Assembly: GCF_000516985.1 (NCBI RefSeq)
Contig: NW_006917091.1
Coordinates: 4,175,022 to 4,239,021 of the forward strand
Length of the DNA: 64,000 nt
Source of the DNA: Pestalotiopsis fici W106-1
Taxonomy: Eukaryota; Ascomycota; Sordariomycetes; Amphisphaeriales; Sporocadaceae
Direction of reading: 5' to 3'
Shown one piece after another: positions 11,848 through 23,064 of this stretch; positions within the stretch are counted from its first letter, which is position 1; each line of letters opens with the position of its first letter. Below the pieces are notes generated by a model, which had not been told where the DNA came from, searched no databases, and saw nothing but the letters and a program-made list of their open reading frames with translations. The position numbers and the translations under genes were made by a program.

Positions 11848-12824
11848 ATTACGCGACTGGATAGATCTGGATCGGAGTCAGGTGTTTCATCATTCGCAGC
11901 CACAGAATGCAGCATGTATTGTATCCTTTTTTTCTGCAATATTTTTGTTCCCTCGTTTTCTTAGAGATCCATACAAATTCTTTCAAGTTAATTCCCCATC
12001 TACGCAAAGGGCGGAAGAAGACGTGCATACATCTGTTGTGCATCTTGTCCAATACTCGGGTTGTGTTTCCATGGCCATCAAAGATCAAAGACGCTACAGT
12101 CCGTCAAATTGGGTCGCGACACCCCCCAGATTCGCCTACAGGGTTGCGGATATTGTATAACACGCACGGATTCTCTTAAGGTCCCCACGAAATACTTGGC
12201 GTGCGCTAAGTAGTGCCGATCTCATGCACTTCGGATCCTACTGTGATTGGCTCAACAGCCCAAATTTCTCGCCCAAGCCCCAGTTTGCACTAGGGGACCT
12301 CAACTGTGCATCTCTCAGATCTGTTTGCCTAGATCCATCTCGTTGGGAGTCGTGCCCAGGGTCTGAACTTTACGAGTGCCGATGGTGTGTGTTTTTTCTA
12401 CGAGGGCGCAGCACATTGACTTCCATGTGTTCAGCAGCCAGCCGCGTCTCAAGCAGATGAAGAGCCAGGATCTTCTGACCCCAATCGACCGTTGTACAGA
12501 CTGTATTAACTTTGGCCGGTCGCTCACTGGTCCGACATGAGCTAAAAGCCGCCTAGCACAAAGTGATTGCCGGAGGGCCCGTGGAAGAGCCGATTCATGA
12601 ACGCATGGCATGGCATGGCTAACAAGCTGCGCCTTCACTGAAGACATACTAGTTCAATTAAGTACCTCATCTTTGAACTCATCACAGAGAATATACGAGA
12701 CAACACTCGAGAGCTTTGCATATATCTGTCTGCTCTTGTCACCCACTTTTATCTTGCGGGGTGCAACAACTGAGCTACCAACACAACAAAATCTCCCATG
12801 AAAATCTAGAGGCCCCTTTTCACG
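11848..12824. other. Intergenic region, P450 3' end and regulator promoter
   Basis: About 1 kb without a supported gene. Several 60-110 residue frames on both strands overlap each other and show no domain. It should contain the promoter of the Zn2Cys6 gene. Confidence 0.5.
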
Positions 12825-14313
12825 ATGGTTCAACGTCTGGGCTACTCCAAGTCACGAAATGGCTGTCAGAGATGCAAGAAGCGCAGAGTCAAGGTAATTC
12901 CGCTACTGAGAATATCACAGTATCCGCTGTGCAGCAATCACTCACATATATATGCCAGTGTGACGAGAAGAAGCCTTGCTCGGCATGTACGCGACATGGT
13001 GTAGTCTGCAGCTTGGTCGACCCCTCGTCAGCGGCGACAACATCTAGTGTAGCGGAAGCTTCGTCGGTGAGGGCTGCCTCGACATCAGACTTGGTAAGTC
13101 GCATCAAGGATTCCGCGGAGAACGGAGCTGAGTGGTCCTAAAGGACGAGGTCAATACAATTTGGAGCGCCGACACGGGATTTGATTCCGTGCAATCGTCG
13201 TCGTTTCTTTCTTTTACTAGTCTGGAGACATTGGCGGCATCGACACATACTCTGAATGCCCCATCGCCGATAGGATCCTCGCCATCCATGCTGCCGCCAG
13301 ACTGTTTCCCATACTTTTCGCGCCTCGTACCCAACGAGTCGCAGAACCCCGAAGGTACAACTTGGGTCACCGATCTGGAGCTTATGCATCACTATAGCAC
13401 CGTGGCTTGCTTTACGCTTCCCAGGGGTAGCCAGGTTGGGCACATCTGGCAGACAGAGTTCGTCCGGCTGGCCTTGAATGACGAACCGTTAATGCACCAG
13501 ATTCTCGCCATCGCTGCATTCCACCTTGCCTATTGTCACCCAAATAACAGTCGGCAATTCCATATGCTCGCTTCACATCACCAGAGTGAAGCTGCACAGG
13601 GGCTGCGAAAGAAACTCATGCAGCATGTTACCCCCGAGAATGCCCACGCCTGCTTTGCGGCCTCATCTCTAATGATCATTGGCGCATTTGCTGCATTCTG
13701 CCTAGAAAATGACAGTGGCGATCTTCCTCGGCCATCACTCCAGGACCTTTTGGACATTTTTGGTCTCAACCGTGGAATGGACGTGGTGTTGCGCACCTGG
13801 GAGCAGTACATTCACCATGGACCTTTTGCTGACTTGTTCAAGAACTTGAACAACACAAAGCCCATGTTCTATCTCGAGGCCGTCTGCAAAAAGCTCAGCG
13901 ACTTGGGCAGTAAGCTTCGGGGCGACGAGGTCGACGACCTGACTCCGCTCGTCGATCGCGAGATATCGAATTTCACTCAGGTCATGGAGGAGTCCATACG
14001 CGATGCACCTGTGCCTGAATTGCGCTCCGTCATGGCGTGGCCTATTGCAATGAAACCAGACTTCTTTGTTGCGCTCGGCGAAAAGAAGCCTCTCGCGCTG
14101 ACGATACTTGCCTACTATTGCTCCATACTCCACGAGGCACAGTCGAGCGCATGGTATCTCCAGGGGTGGGGCATGGCGGTCATGAATGATATCGTGTCAA
14201 CATTGCCTGCCGACAAGTTGGAGCATATTCTTTGGCCAAAATCAACCATGGGCCAATCTGAGCAAAACGCTTTTGGTAGTGGGATTCAGCCAGGCGGCCC
14301 CTTATCATTATGA
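12825..14313 (+). CDS. Zn2Cys6 fungal-type transcription factor
   Basis: Three exons, 12825-12893, 12959-13093 and 13144-14313, give 457 residues. The zinc cluster spans the first intron and is complete: Cys 14, 17, 24, 30, 33 and 40 with spacing C-x2-C-x6-C-x5-C-x2-C-x6-C, preceded by SKSRNG and containing the basic KKRRVK. A Ser/Ala/Thr-rich linker follows. The C-terminal part contains LMHHYSTVACFTLP and a helical region typical of the fungal-specific middle domain found in Upc2-like C6 regulators. It should act in the nucleus as a DNA-binding regulator. It lies between the P450 and the glycosidase genes, all on the + strand, so it could control either group. The second intron is only 50 nt with an AAG acceptor, which is the least certain junction. 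Confidence 0.85.
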
Positions 14314-14857
14314 AAGTTTAATGAAGGGGTATAGGACAGACACGGAATGCATGGGAAGAGACGAAGGCGCCTTTAAGAACCTGTCAGTGTCTGTTCCATC
14401 AACAATTAGAGAAACTCTTGTAATGGGCCCGTTTCAGCGGAATAGAAAACTATGCCGTGCCGTACCGTTGTCGAGAATAACAGCCCGCCCCCCTTAGCCG
14501 GCGGCACATCCACAATGGTGGAAATACACTCTGATGCGCCGTGTAAACTAGGTTGACCGCCCGAACGAATCAACGTATAAATTTCATGAAGAGATATTAC
14601 AGCGGTTCAATCAGCCACATTCTACGAGTAATGACATGTTGTTTGGAGTGCAAATTCCACTTGCACTTTATACTTTCAATATCAGTTTGAACCTTCAAGA
14701 TTCCTAGGACCCCTGAATATGATGAGCGACACCCGACGTCAAGATTATCGTAGCAGTCTATATAAATGGTTTTGTGCAATGAGATGCAGTCTTTAGTATG
14801 CTCCGTTCCGTCACAATTACTGTCGTATGATCACTTGAGGGCGCATCCCGAGTCAAT
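14314..14857. other. Intergenic region upstream of secreted protein gene
   Basis: About 540 bp with no supported gene. A plus-strand frame at 14186-14497 overlaps the 3' end of the regulator and has no recognisable content. Confidence 0.45.
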
Positions 14858-16030
14858 ATGTTCGGTCCCATACTGATGCTGGCCCTGCTGCTTCCTGGCA
14901 AAGCTCTCGCCAGGTGGTACCGACTGCAGGGTCATCACAATTACGGCTACCACCTTTTATCCCCGCCGCTGCCACCAGTGTCGAGCAGCGAGTCGACAGT
15001 CATAGCCACGAGTATCACGTCCATCACCTCAAGTGTAGAGACATCTTCCCTTAATCCAACCAGTTCAACCAGTTTGACAATCTCCAATGAGCAAACAACC
15101 ACCACGGCAAGTTCGGTCACTCTGACGAGCGCCGTTTCAACAACAAGCGCGACTATTGTTCCTGTAGCAGAGCCAACTTTTTATATCCGAGATGCATCAC
15201 AGCAGCACCAACTCAACATACTTGACGATTCACATCTTGGTATTATCTACTATGAAGATGTCCCCGGACCGGGGGGGAACCTAACTCTGTACACTCTGGA
15301 TAAACAACACCGACTGAAATATGTGAGCCCAGGTTTTGAAGAGACTGGTTGGGTCGGAGTCACCACTCGCGGCGAAACCGACTTTACGTTTCTTGATCCC
15401 TACAGCGGCGATATTGGTCCCATCTTCACAGCATGCCAGTGTCTCATCAATCCTCCCACGGCGCACTTGAGCTGCAAGTGTCCAGAGGGCTTCATAGACA
15501 GCACCTTTATCCCGGGCAGTCAACCCACCGTCTACGCTCCCTGGCAGGCATTTCCCGTCGATGGCAGCTCAACAGTTGCGAGCGCCAGCCTACCTCGTCC
15601 GACGTTTGTGATTCGCGACGCCACACAAGCGCACGAACTATCGCTGTTTTATGACAATCCCCTGGATTCACCCGACCTCCCTGCTGGTAACCCATATGTC
15701 GGGGTTCGAGGCCGCCAGCCCCTCGGGCCCGACAGTGCGCTATTTACCCTGAACGAGCAAGGTGATATTATCTTTGCAACCCCGGGCTCACCATTATACG
15801 GCCAGTACGCCTACCTCGATGGGGCATACGTTACGTTTTTCGATCGCAACAGTCCGCAAGCCAGCAGTAGCAGCGAATGCATAGCCACCATCGCTCCTCT
15901 TTCTTGGGAGTTGACTTCGAGCTGCACTATTGGGGGTTCACCGCAGGGTTGCTGGCCGTGGGAGCTGTGCACGAACTGGTATGTGTATCTGGTCGATCCT
16001 AGCGATGTTTCTGTGATTGGAGGAGCTTGA
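14858..16030 (+). CDS. Secreted protein with Ser/Thr-rich linker and two internal repeats
   Basis: Single exon, 390 residues. Residues 1-18 form a signal peptide ending in Ala-Leu-Ala. Residues about 41-105 are a Ser/Thr-rich stretch likely to be O-glycosylated. Two related modules follow, each opening with P-T-F-x-I-R-D-A (residues 106-113 and 248-255), then a hydrophobic core and a stretch resembling ALFTLNEQGDI. The first module has three closely spaced Cys (CQC and CKC region) and the second ends in a Cys-rich segment with GCWPWELC. There is no GPI-type hydrophobic tail, so it is probably released or wall-associated. The layout recalls secreted Sordariomycete proteins of unknown function with DUF7908-like modules, but that assignment is tentative. 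No enzymatic motif is seen. Confidence 0.75.
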   Translation: MFGPILMLALLLPGKALARWYRLQGHHNYGYHLLSPPLPPVSSSESTVIATSITSITSSVETSSLNPTSSTSLTISNEQTTTTASSVTLTSAVSTTSATIVPVAEPTFYIRDASQQHQLNILDDSHLGIIYYEDVPGPGGNLTLYTLDKQHRLKYVSPGFEETGWVGVTTRGETDFTFLDPYSGDIGPIFTACQCLINPPTAHLSCKCPEGFIDSTFIPGSQPTVYAPWQAFPVDGSSTVASASLPRPTFVIRDATQAHELSLFYDNPLDSPDLPAGNPYVGVRGRQPLGPDSALFTLNEQGDIIFATPGSPLYGQYAYLDGAYVTFFDRNSPQASSSSECIATIAPLSWELTSSCTIGGSPQGCWPWELCTNWYVYLVDPSDVSVIGGA

Positions 16031-16589
16031 TTCTGCGTCTGATGGTTGCTTGCAAGAGAACTTTGCGTAGAGTTCCAGTCAGTTGAGACGCTTCCATAGT
16101 TCAATCATCATGCTCAATTCAAAATGCCCTGCTCTAAAATGTCTTGTTTAATGATGTTGCCAATCAAGATATTTCAGAAAACCTTGGATCCACACTGTTA
16201 AACTGTCAATAGAGGCGACAAAATAAACCGATCTTCATGGAAGAAAGATGCTGCGCATCTAGCTTGTGACAGCACTTGACCGCTGCGACGCAGAATCTAG
16301 ATGCTTCAGAGCATCGTCCCTCGAGGGTTCTATGATTTGTACAACGGAACTTCGAGGAAGCATGTTACACCACCGGATCTGCGAGTGAACATGCGTCACT
16401 CGGCTCTATGTCCGGTATTTCGTCCGGTTGACCGGCAGTCGACCCACCGTAGCAGCTTCACTACACAGCCCCTCACCTATATATGGCTGTTATTCTTACA
16501 AACATATTTCTGCGGTACATTGGCGTTTGAGTCTAAAATCATCATCACGTCCCGTGTCCACAACAATCAATTTGGTCGTAGTCTTAAGC
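16031..16589. other. Intergenic region, promoter of the GH127-like gene
   Basis: About 560 bp. Near the right end there is a TATA-like TATATA at about 16479, roughly 110 bp before the GH127 start. Upstream of it, at 16411-16434, are three closely spaced CCGG boxes that contain CGG triplets. No gene is supported. Confidence 0.45.
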
Positions 16590-19009
16590 ATGAAGGCTCT
16601 TCTGGGTTTCATAAGTACTCTTGTCTATGACATTGCTGCTCAAGGTACAAACTCATCCACGGGTAAGTCTAAAGACTAGCAAAAGTACATCATGAACAGG
16701 GTAACAGATCTGTACAAGGCAGCATGACTCTGGTGCCATTCAAATTGGACTCATTTCCTCTCGGCTCCATCCGTGCATCCGGTTGGCTCCATGATCAACT
16801 CCGACTGAGCGCCGACGGCCTCAGCGGCCATTTGTTTGACTTTTATCGCTATGTTGCTCAATCAGAATGGCTAGGTGGTACTTTTGAATACAGCGAGCTG
16901 CACGAATCGGCACCCTACTGGTTCAATGCCATCGTTCCATTGGCCTGGGGTCTCAATGACACGAGGTTGCAAGATCAGGCCCGTCAATTCTTGGACTACA
17001 CCCTTGAGCACCAGGCCAAAGATGGATGGTTGGGACCCGAGACTACGAGACAAACTCGCGGGATTTGGGCGCGATCACTGCTATTCTTTGGGCTTATTGT
17101 AAGGAAGTATCATTCCATTACCGGTACTCTGTACTATTTACTCACGTCGGGTTTAGCAATACGCCGAGGCCGACGTTTCTCAGCAAGACCGCATCGTGAC
17201 AGCCATGCACAAATTTGTTACCTTGACACACTCGATGCTCCAAAACAACTTTACGGGGCTGATTCAGCAAAAGTCGTTGGAGGATGATTTCGACCCGTTT
17301 GGTTATGGTCTCTCTAGGACCCACGAGCTGCCCATTTCTCTCATGTGGCTCTACGAGCACCACCCTGGGAATCAGAGTGCCATTATTCTGGAAACGATTG
17401 ATCTCATGTTCCAAGGAGGCCGGGTTGTTGGACGAGATTGGACCACGTTTTTCGTAAACGGCGTTTTCCCTCGAAATACCACTTACAAAGCAAGCGGCTT
17501 CACCCATGGGGTCAATATAGCAGAAGGTTAACTATAGCCCAGACTTGTTCCACACGTGCAAAGGAGCTGACCATGGATAATAGGGCTAAGATATCCTTCT
17601 GTGCTTTACAGATATACCAAGAATGAGTCGTTGGTCCAGCAGACACTCGATGCTGTGGCAATGGTGGTCAAGTACCATACCGCTCTTTCCGGGACGCTGA
17701 TTGCAGATGAGCATCTCGGTGGGCTGAGCCCGCAAAGAGGGTAAGATGAGCAAGCATCCCTACTGGAATCCATGATAATGATTCATGGTAGATCAGAACT
17801 GTGCATGGCTGTCGAATCCATGTTCTCATACGCGTGGTTATATCGACTACATGCAGTCAGTGATTTTGCTGACCGGGCGGAACGGGCCGCCTTCAATGCA
17901 CTCCCCGCCGCGGTCAGCCCGGACTGTAAGTGTAGCACAGGCTTGAAAAGAATAAACATGGAACAGCACTACTAAGTGATGGGTTAGGGTGGTCTCATCA
18001 ATATGTCACTCAGACAAATCAACCGTGGTCGCGAAATCTCACTTCGGCCAACCCATTTTTCGACGTCGTTTCATACGGCAATACTTTTGGTCTTGAGCCT
18101 AATTTTGTACGTGTCGCATTCCTTATATTCACTAGAGTCTCGCTAATCAAGAGTCTGTCATGTATACAGCCCTGCTGCACGGTCAATCATGGACAGGGCT
18201 ATCCAAAATATGTCTCATCCTCGTACGGCAGGTTGGGATCCACTGGAGTCGCCCATATTCTTCTTGGGCCAACATCTCTTAAGACCACGTTGGGCGGCAG
18301 CAGCGCAGTTCAGGTGGATTGCCACACAAATTATCCCTTTTCCTCCAGCCTTGAATACACTGTAACATCTGAAGTCGCGTTTGACTTTTATGTTAGGATC
18401 CCGGAGTGGACAGCCATGAATTCGTCCTTTGCCATGCAGAATGGCCACAAGTCGCCACTGAAACCTGAGGCGGACGGACTGCATCACTTTCGGCTCGAAC
18501 AAGGCGCGACCAAGCTGTCAGTCTTTTTGGATATGAGTATCAACATAGTCATGAGAAATGGGTCTGCCGGAGTATATCGTGGACCGTTGCTCTACGCTGC
18601 CGCCGCCGACTATAACGAAACCGCCTTTCAGCCCTTGAACTGGACCGACAGGTCAGCCTTGCCGACTGCACAAGTTGATCCAAGGTCAAGAGACCATGCA
18701 CTGATTCCCACCTCTCCATGGATGTATGCGATTGATCCTTCAACCGTTGCAATGGAATCCGGGGGAGATTTGCGCGGCCCGCTGAGTAATCCCATCTTCT
18801 CCAAGCACGCAATACTGCCAACACTTGCAGTCGATGCGTACCGGTTTGACTGGCCCATCGATCATGATACCGCAGCAATACCACCCATTAAACCGACAGT
18901 CGACGTTTCTTCAAGGACGAGGTTGAAATTGATTCCTTACGGCGCGGCGAAATTACACATCGCCCAGTTTCCTGTGGTGGATTTGGCAGCAAACACTTTG
19001 ATATCATGA
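16590..19009 (+). CDS. Secreted GH127-type glycosidase (beta-L-arabinofuranosidase-like)
   Basis: Seven exons close in frame to 690 residues: 16590-16662, 16719-17098, 17157-17526, 17584-17740, 17792-17925, 17988-18106 and 18170-19009. Residues 1-18 look like a signal peptide. The body matches the old DUF1680 family: LGSIRASGWL at the start, HGVNIAEG, SELC at 328-331, and PCCTVNHGQGYPK from 412. In characterised GH127 enzymes a Zn ion is held by a Glu and a Cys of an E-x-C motif and by two adjacent Cys; here Glu329, Cys331, Cys413 and Cys414 supply all four. The enzyme should therefore release beta-linked L-arabinofuranose, or a related sugar, outside the cell. The first intron is least certain: GTAAGT at 16663 is preferred over an alternative GTACAA donor. 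A GH32-like gene follows downstream. Confidence 0.85.
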
Positions 19010-19119
19010 GGACGGATCAATCAAATGTGAAGATAGCGATCCGTAGCATCACAGCAGTGAGGAAGAAAATGGAACCATTTAGGATGAAGCGCAGGCTGGA
19101 AGCATCGATCCAGGACCTG

Positions 19120-19146
19120 CCCCCCCCCCGGGCGGGAGGGGGGGGC
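19120..19146. repeat. C-run/G-run hairpin just downstream of GH127 gene
   Basis: A run of about ten C is followed by GGGCGGG and a run of eight or more G, forming a strong potential hairpin or G-quadruplex about 110 bp past the GH127 stop codon. It may influence 3' end formation, but it may also be simple-sequence noise. Confidence 0.4.
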
Positions 19147-19371
19147 TTATTTATTGTCACTTATGCGATAATATTCTAGAGCAGGCATCTATAGCTCAAC
19201 TGAGGTATTCTCCCGCAGCATCAATATCACCGCACCTCTTTGTTTTTAACATCGTTTTTCACATTGGAACATGCCCAGTGAGGTATCTCGGGCGTCCATG
19301 TGGTGGCAGCTGTAGCCAATGTAGGTAGCTTTACTCCGGGAGCCTCGCTCAGCTAGGACGCCATAGCGCAG

Positions 19372-19500
19372 ATTATAGCAAGATACCAGTAGTAATACAC
19401 AGACTGCCTGAGATGACGAGGGTCCTGGGGCCATATTTGTCGAATTTGGAGCCGATATAAACATCGCTGAAAAAAAAAAAAAAAAAAAAAGGACCAGGAA
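19372..19500 (-). pseudogene. Fragment of a monocarboxylate-transporter-like MFS gene
   Basis: Read on the minus strand, a T21 run followed by CAG resembles a 3' splice site. The frame after it reads IGSKFDKYGPRTLVISGSL, which matches the helix 2-3 loop of fungal MCT-type MFS proteins, where DKYGPR is the hallmark. A stop codon and an apparent frameshift follow within about 35 codons. No convincing upstream exon or rest of the transporter is seen. I take it as a decayed fragment; it is short, so chance similarity cannot be excluded. Confidence 0.4.
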
Positions 19501-20264
19501 TGTATATCATGAACTCGTTCCTGTAATTCGGTGTGGTTGGTATGGTCCGTGTGTCAAAATTCCAATGATGAGGGGGTGGCCGCTAAAAGCCATTTTTGAG
19601 CTCGACAGTAACCAGGTGGCCGTCATGTAGGAGTGGTGTACTAGGAACATGCATGGAGAGGATATAAGAGTTTCCAGAACAACAAAGAAACACTGGGGCA
19701 ACGGTGTGGCCGGTAGCCGGATGCGCATGATAGCAAGGCGCCATTATTATCGGACCTCGCGATTCAGTACAAAAGTGATTGGTGAAAGCTGCCACTAGCA
19801 GCAGACTCATCAAAGGGGTCGAGGCCGCGGTGACGACATCTGAGAAGACTATTGCTTGATTATATGACCTGAAAAAGCAAGGACTCAACGTGAATATCGC
19901 CTGTTGTGGACATAGTGCCATGCTACCCCAATGAGGCGAAAGTATAGTCCATATTTCTCCATTTCTGGAAAGATGGAGGTGGGGCATCACGGCTTTACAA
20001 ATTTACGCCAGTCCCCCTCTAAGGTGGCTTGAGCCTGATTTGCTATAGAATCTTCTCTTGGCCAAGGAAAGAATTCCACTCTCACTGTGCCGAAATACAG
20101 TGTAAAATGCCACAAGAATCGACGATCCACTAAATAAAATGAATATAAAGAAAAATGAAGAAGAAAATTCTGAATGCGGGTTTCTTCTTTGCAAGTAGAA
20201 TAATTGTCGAGCATTCTAATTGGTTAAATTATCATCTTCTCAAAAAGCTCATCAGCTCACAAAG

Positions 20265-22179
20265 ATGAGGAAATCAGGATGTTGCACCTTTGGCCTTGTT
20301 GGCATATGCCTGGCACAGCAAAAGAACTTTTCAGTTGACCGTAATGCGCCACCTGGCAACTTGTCAACTCTTCCAAACGGTACCCTTTTCGAAGCATGGC
20401 GACCTCGAGCACACATATTGCCTCCTTTCGGACAAATCGGCGACCCCTGTGGACACTACGTGGACACAAAGGACGGTTTTTTGCATTTTGGCTTCCTGCA
20501 CGATGGGAATGGCGCAGCGGGCGTCACTACAGACGACCTGGTTCACTACAAGGATGTCAATCCCCAAGGACGCCAATTTATCTTTCCCGGAGGGGTCAAC
20601 GATCCAGTAGCCGTCTTTGACGGCACCGTTATAAATCAAGGTGTTAATGGTGAGCCCACTTTCCTTTATACCTCGATTTCCTACCTGCCCATCCAATGGA
20701 CTATTGCGTATACTCGCGGCAGCGAGACAATGTCCCTGGCCGTATCGGTCGATGGAGGACGGAATTTTACCAAGCTCGACCAAGGGCCTGTCATATCCGA
20801 CCCTCCCTTTGCGGTGAACGTAACCGGCTTCAGAGATCCCTTTGCATTACAGAATGCTCAGCTCGACGAACTTTTGGGCAGCCCTGCTCGAACCTGGTAC
20901 CTTGTGATTGCTGGTGGCGTGCACGATTCGGGACCCAGTCAATTCCTATACCGTCAGAACGACACTGAATTCCAGTTCTGGGAGGAACTCGGACAGTGGT
21001 GGCATGAACCAGCCAATTCTACTTGGGGCGAGGGTCTGTGGGCCGGTCGATGGGGGTTCAACTTCGAGGCCTCGACCATATTCGGCCTCGATGAAAGTGG
21101 ATTCAATGAGAACGGCACAATCTTCACGACCGTGGGCGCGGAATGGTCTTTGGACCCAATCGTACCGCAAGTATCTGATTTCAGAGATTCACTGTGGGCC
21201 GCTGGAACGGTTGAGCTTTCGGACGGCGATATCAGGTTTAATCCCAGCTTCGCAGGAGTTCTAGATTGGGGGGCCTCGGCATATGCCTCTCACGGCCAGC
21301 ATCTGCCTGCTTGGTCAAAGGCATCCCAGAAGAGTGGTGCACCTGATCGCTATATCACGACTATCTGGCTGACGGGCGATTTCTACGACACTACGGATCC
21401 GGCTTCCAACCAGCAAAACTGGACAGGCACATTGCTGCTTCCTCGCGAATTGAGTGTCGGCAGGGTGGAAAATGTCGTCAACAACGAGCTCGTGAAAGAG
21501 ATTGGATCATGGAAGTCACAGGGATATTCTGACTTGGTTGAAGTGATGACTTTGAAGCAGGTTGTTGTCCGAGAAGTAATGGCTGCTATTTCGAACTGCT
21601 CTTCCTCCACCGAGCCGTCTCGTTCTTTCAATGTCTCTACACGCGAGGCATTTCAACAGTCTCCCAAGACAAAACTTTTCGTTCTCAAGGCATCCCTGTC
21701 TTTCCCCAGTTCGGCACGTGGGACAGGCTTGAAAGCTGGTTTTCAGATCCTAGCTTCTGACGTCGAAGCAACATCCATCTACTATCAATTTTCGAACGAA
21801 TCCATCATCATCGATCGAACCAACACCAGTGCCGCGTCTGCATTAAACCCTGGCATTATTTCGCAAACAGAAGCCGGTCGATTACGCCTATTTGATAGGA
21901 AAAGTGGAGACCAGCAGAAAATCGAAGTGCTTGACCTGATGATTGTGGTGGACAATTCCGTAGTAGAGGTTCATGCCAATGACCGATTCGTAGTCAGCAC
22001 CTGGGCAAGGTACGTCTTATTTGTGATACTGTATCCTTGATACTAGACTAACTCATTCCAGGTCGTGGTATTCAAACTCAACCGAGCTTCGCTTCTTTTA
22101 TGATGGCCAGGAGACTGTTGAGTTCGAGAATATCACTATTTTTGATGGCCTCTATGATGCGTACCCTGACAGGGCTTGA
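20265..22179 (+). CDS. Secreted GH32-type glycosidase (invertase/fructanase-like, divergent)
   Basis: Two exons, 20265-22009 and 22062-22179, give 620 residues. The ATG at 20265 is used because the frame upstream starts at TTG. Residues 1-18 form a probable signal peptide. WRPRAHILPPFGQIGDPCG (45-63) corresponds to the W-M-N-D-P-N-G nucleophile motif, with Asp60 in place. GFRDPFAL (188-195) holds the R-D-P transition-state motif. The acid/base E-C motif is replaced by GFNFEAS, where Glu268 is the likely acid/base but the following Cys is Ala. The C-terminal beta-sandwich is recognisable by VVDNSVVEVHANDRFV. It probably hydrolyses or transfers fructosyl groups outside the cell. The missing Cys and altered nucleophile surroundings mark it as a divergent fungal GH32 branch whose substrate I cannot name. 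Confidence 0.85.
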
Positions 22180-23064
22180 TTTGTTTAAAAGGACAAATCT
22201 GAGGCACAACAATACAAAAGAACCTTCGGCAAGATCATAATGTCTATTGTACAACTATGACGAAGCCCCCTAACCATAATACATTCGTTGGAAAAGGGGA
22301 AGGCAGCCAAAAAGCAATGAGAAAATTAAGCTGATATGTAGACAATGATCGCCTGTTCACAAAATCCAGCACCCCCTCCACACACACCTCTCTCCCAAAA
22401 CCCCCGGCAACCGCTAATCTCATGCAAGATGAGAGGTAAAAATAGTTTTGGTCGCTGCAGCTAGACCTTCTCTTCAGCATCAATATGACTACATCGTCTT
22501 TTCTGGAACCGTCTCCACGCCGGGTCGTGCCCAGTGGGTAATGTACCTTCAAGGATCGGTTAGCGTGGATTAGATACGCCACCACACCGTATGTAGACTC
22601 GCAGCACGCCTTTTTCCGATTGCTACACACAGTGCATCGGATGGCGATTTTTCGTATATTTACGGGTAGTTTTCTTATACTTTATCGATTGAATAACAAC
22701 ATCTTTGATTCGAAAGTGTAATAACTATCTGTCTACAAATATCATCTTTTTGACATCAGGCTCGAGCGGCCATAGACCGCAGTTCCCCCTCCCTTACTCT
22801 CACTTCCTTTCCCCAGCCTGCATCAGTCTGCCCTGCCTCTTCATGCGGAAAAGCGGAGTAAATAGCAACCGAAGATTGCTGCCTGAATGATAACCTACTA
22901 ACACAGCCACGCGTATCAGTAAAGAAAAACGTTAGAAACCCATTTTCGGAAAATGTTTTTCTTTTGACAAATATAGAGACAGCAAACTGCTCTGATATCT
23001 ATGACTCAATATTCGTATGAGCTGAATTGGTCTGCCATACCCTTGGAACATTACCTCGTCTACT
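22180..23064. other. Intergenic region, nothing supported
   Basis: About 885 bp between the GH32-like and HET genes. A minus-strand frame at 22244-22630 has no recognisable domain. It should hold the HET gene promoter. Confidence 0.5.

Larger units (their letters stand above)
19010..20264. other. Intergenic region between the two glycosidase genes
   Basis: About 1.25 kb. It contains a C/G-run hairpin at 19120-19146, an A21 run at 19470-19490, and a decayed MFS fragment on the minus strand. No intact gene is supported. Confidence 0.5.

Noticed and set aside
17196..17531. Separate small genes in the frames at 17196-17531 and 18233-19009
   Set aside because: They are exons of the GH127-like gene; splice sites join them in frame.
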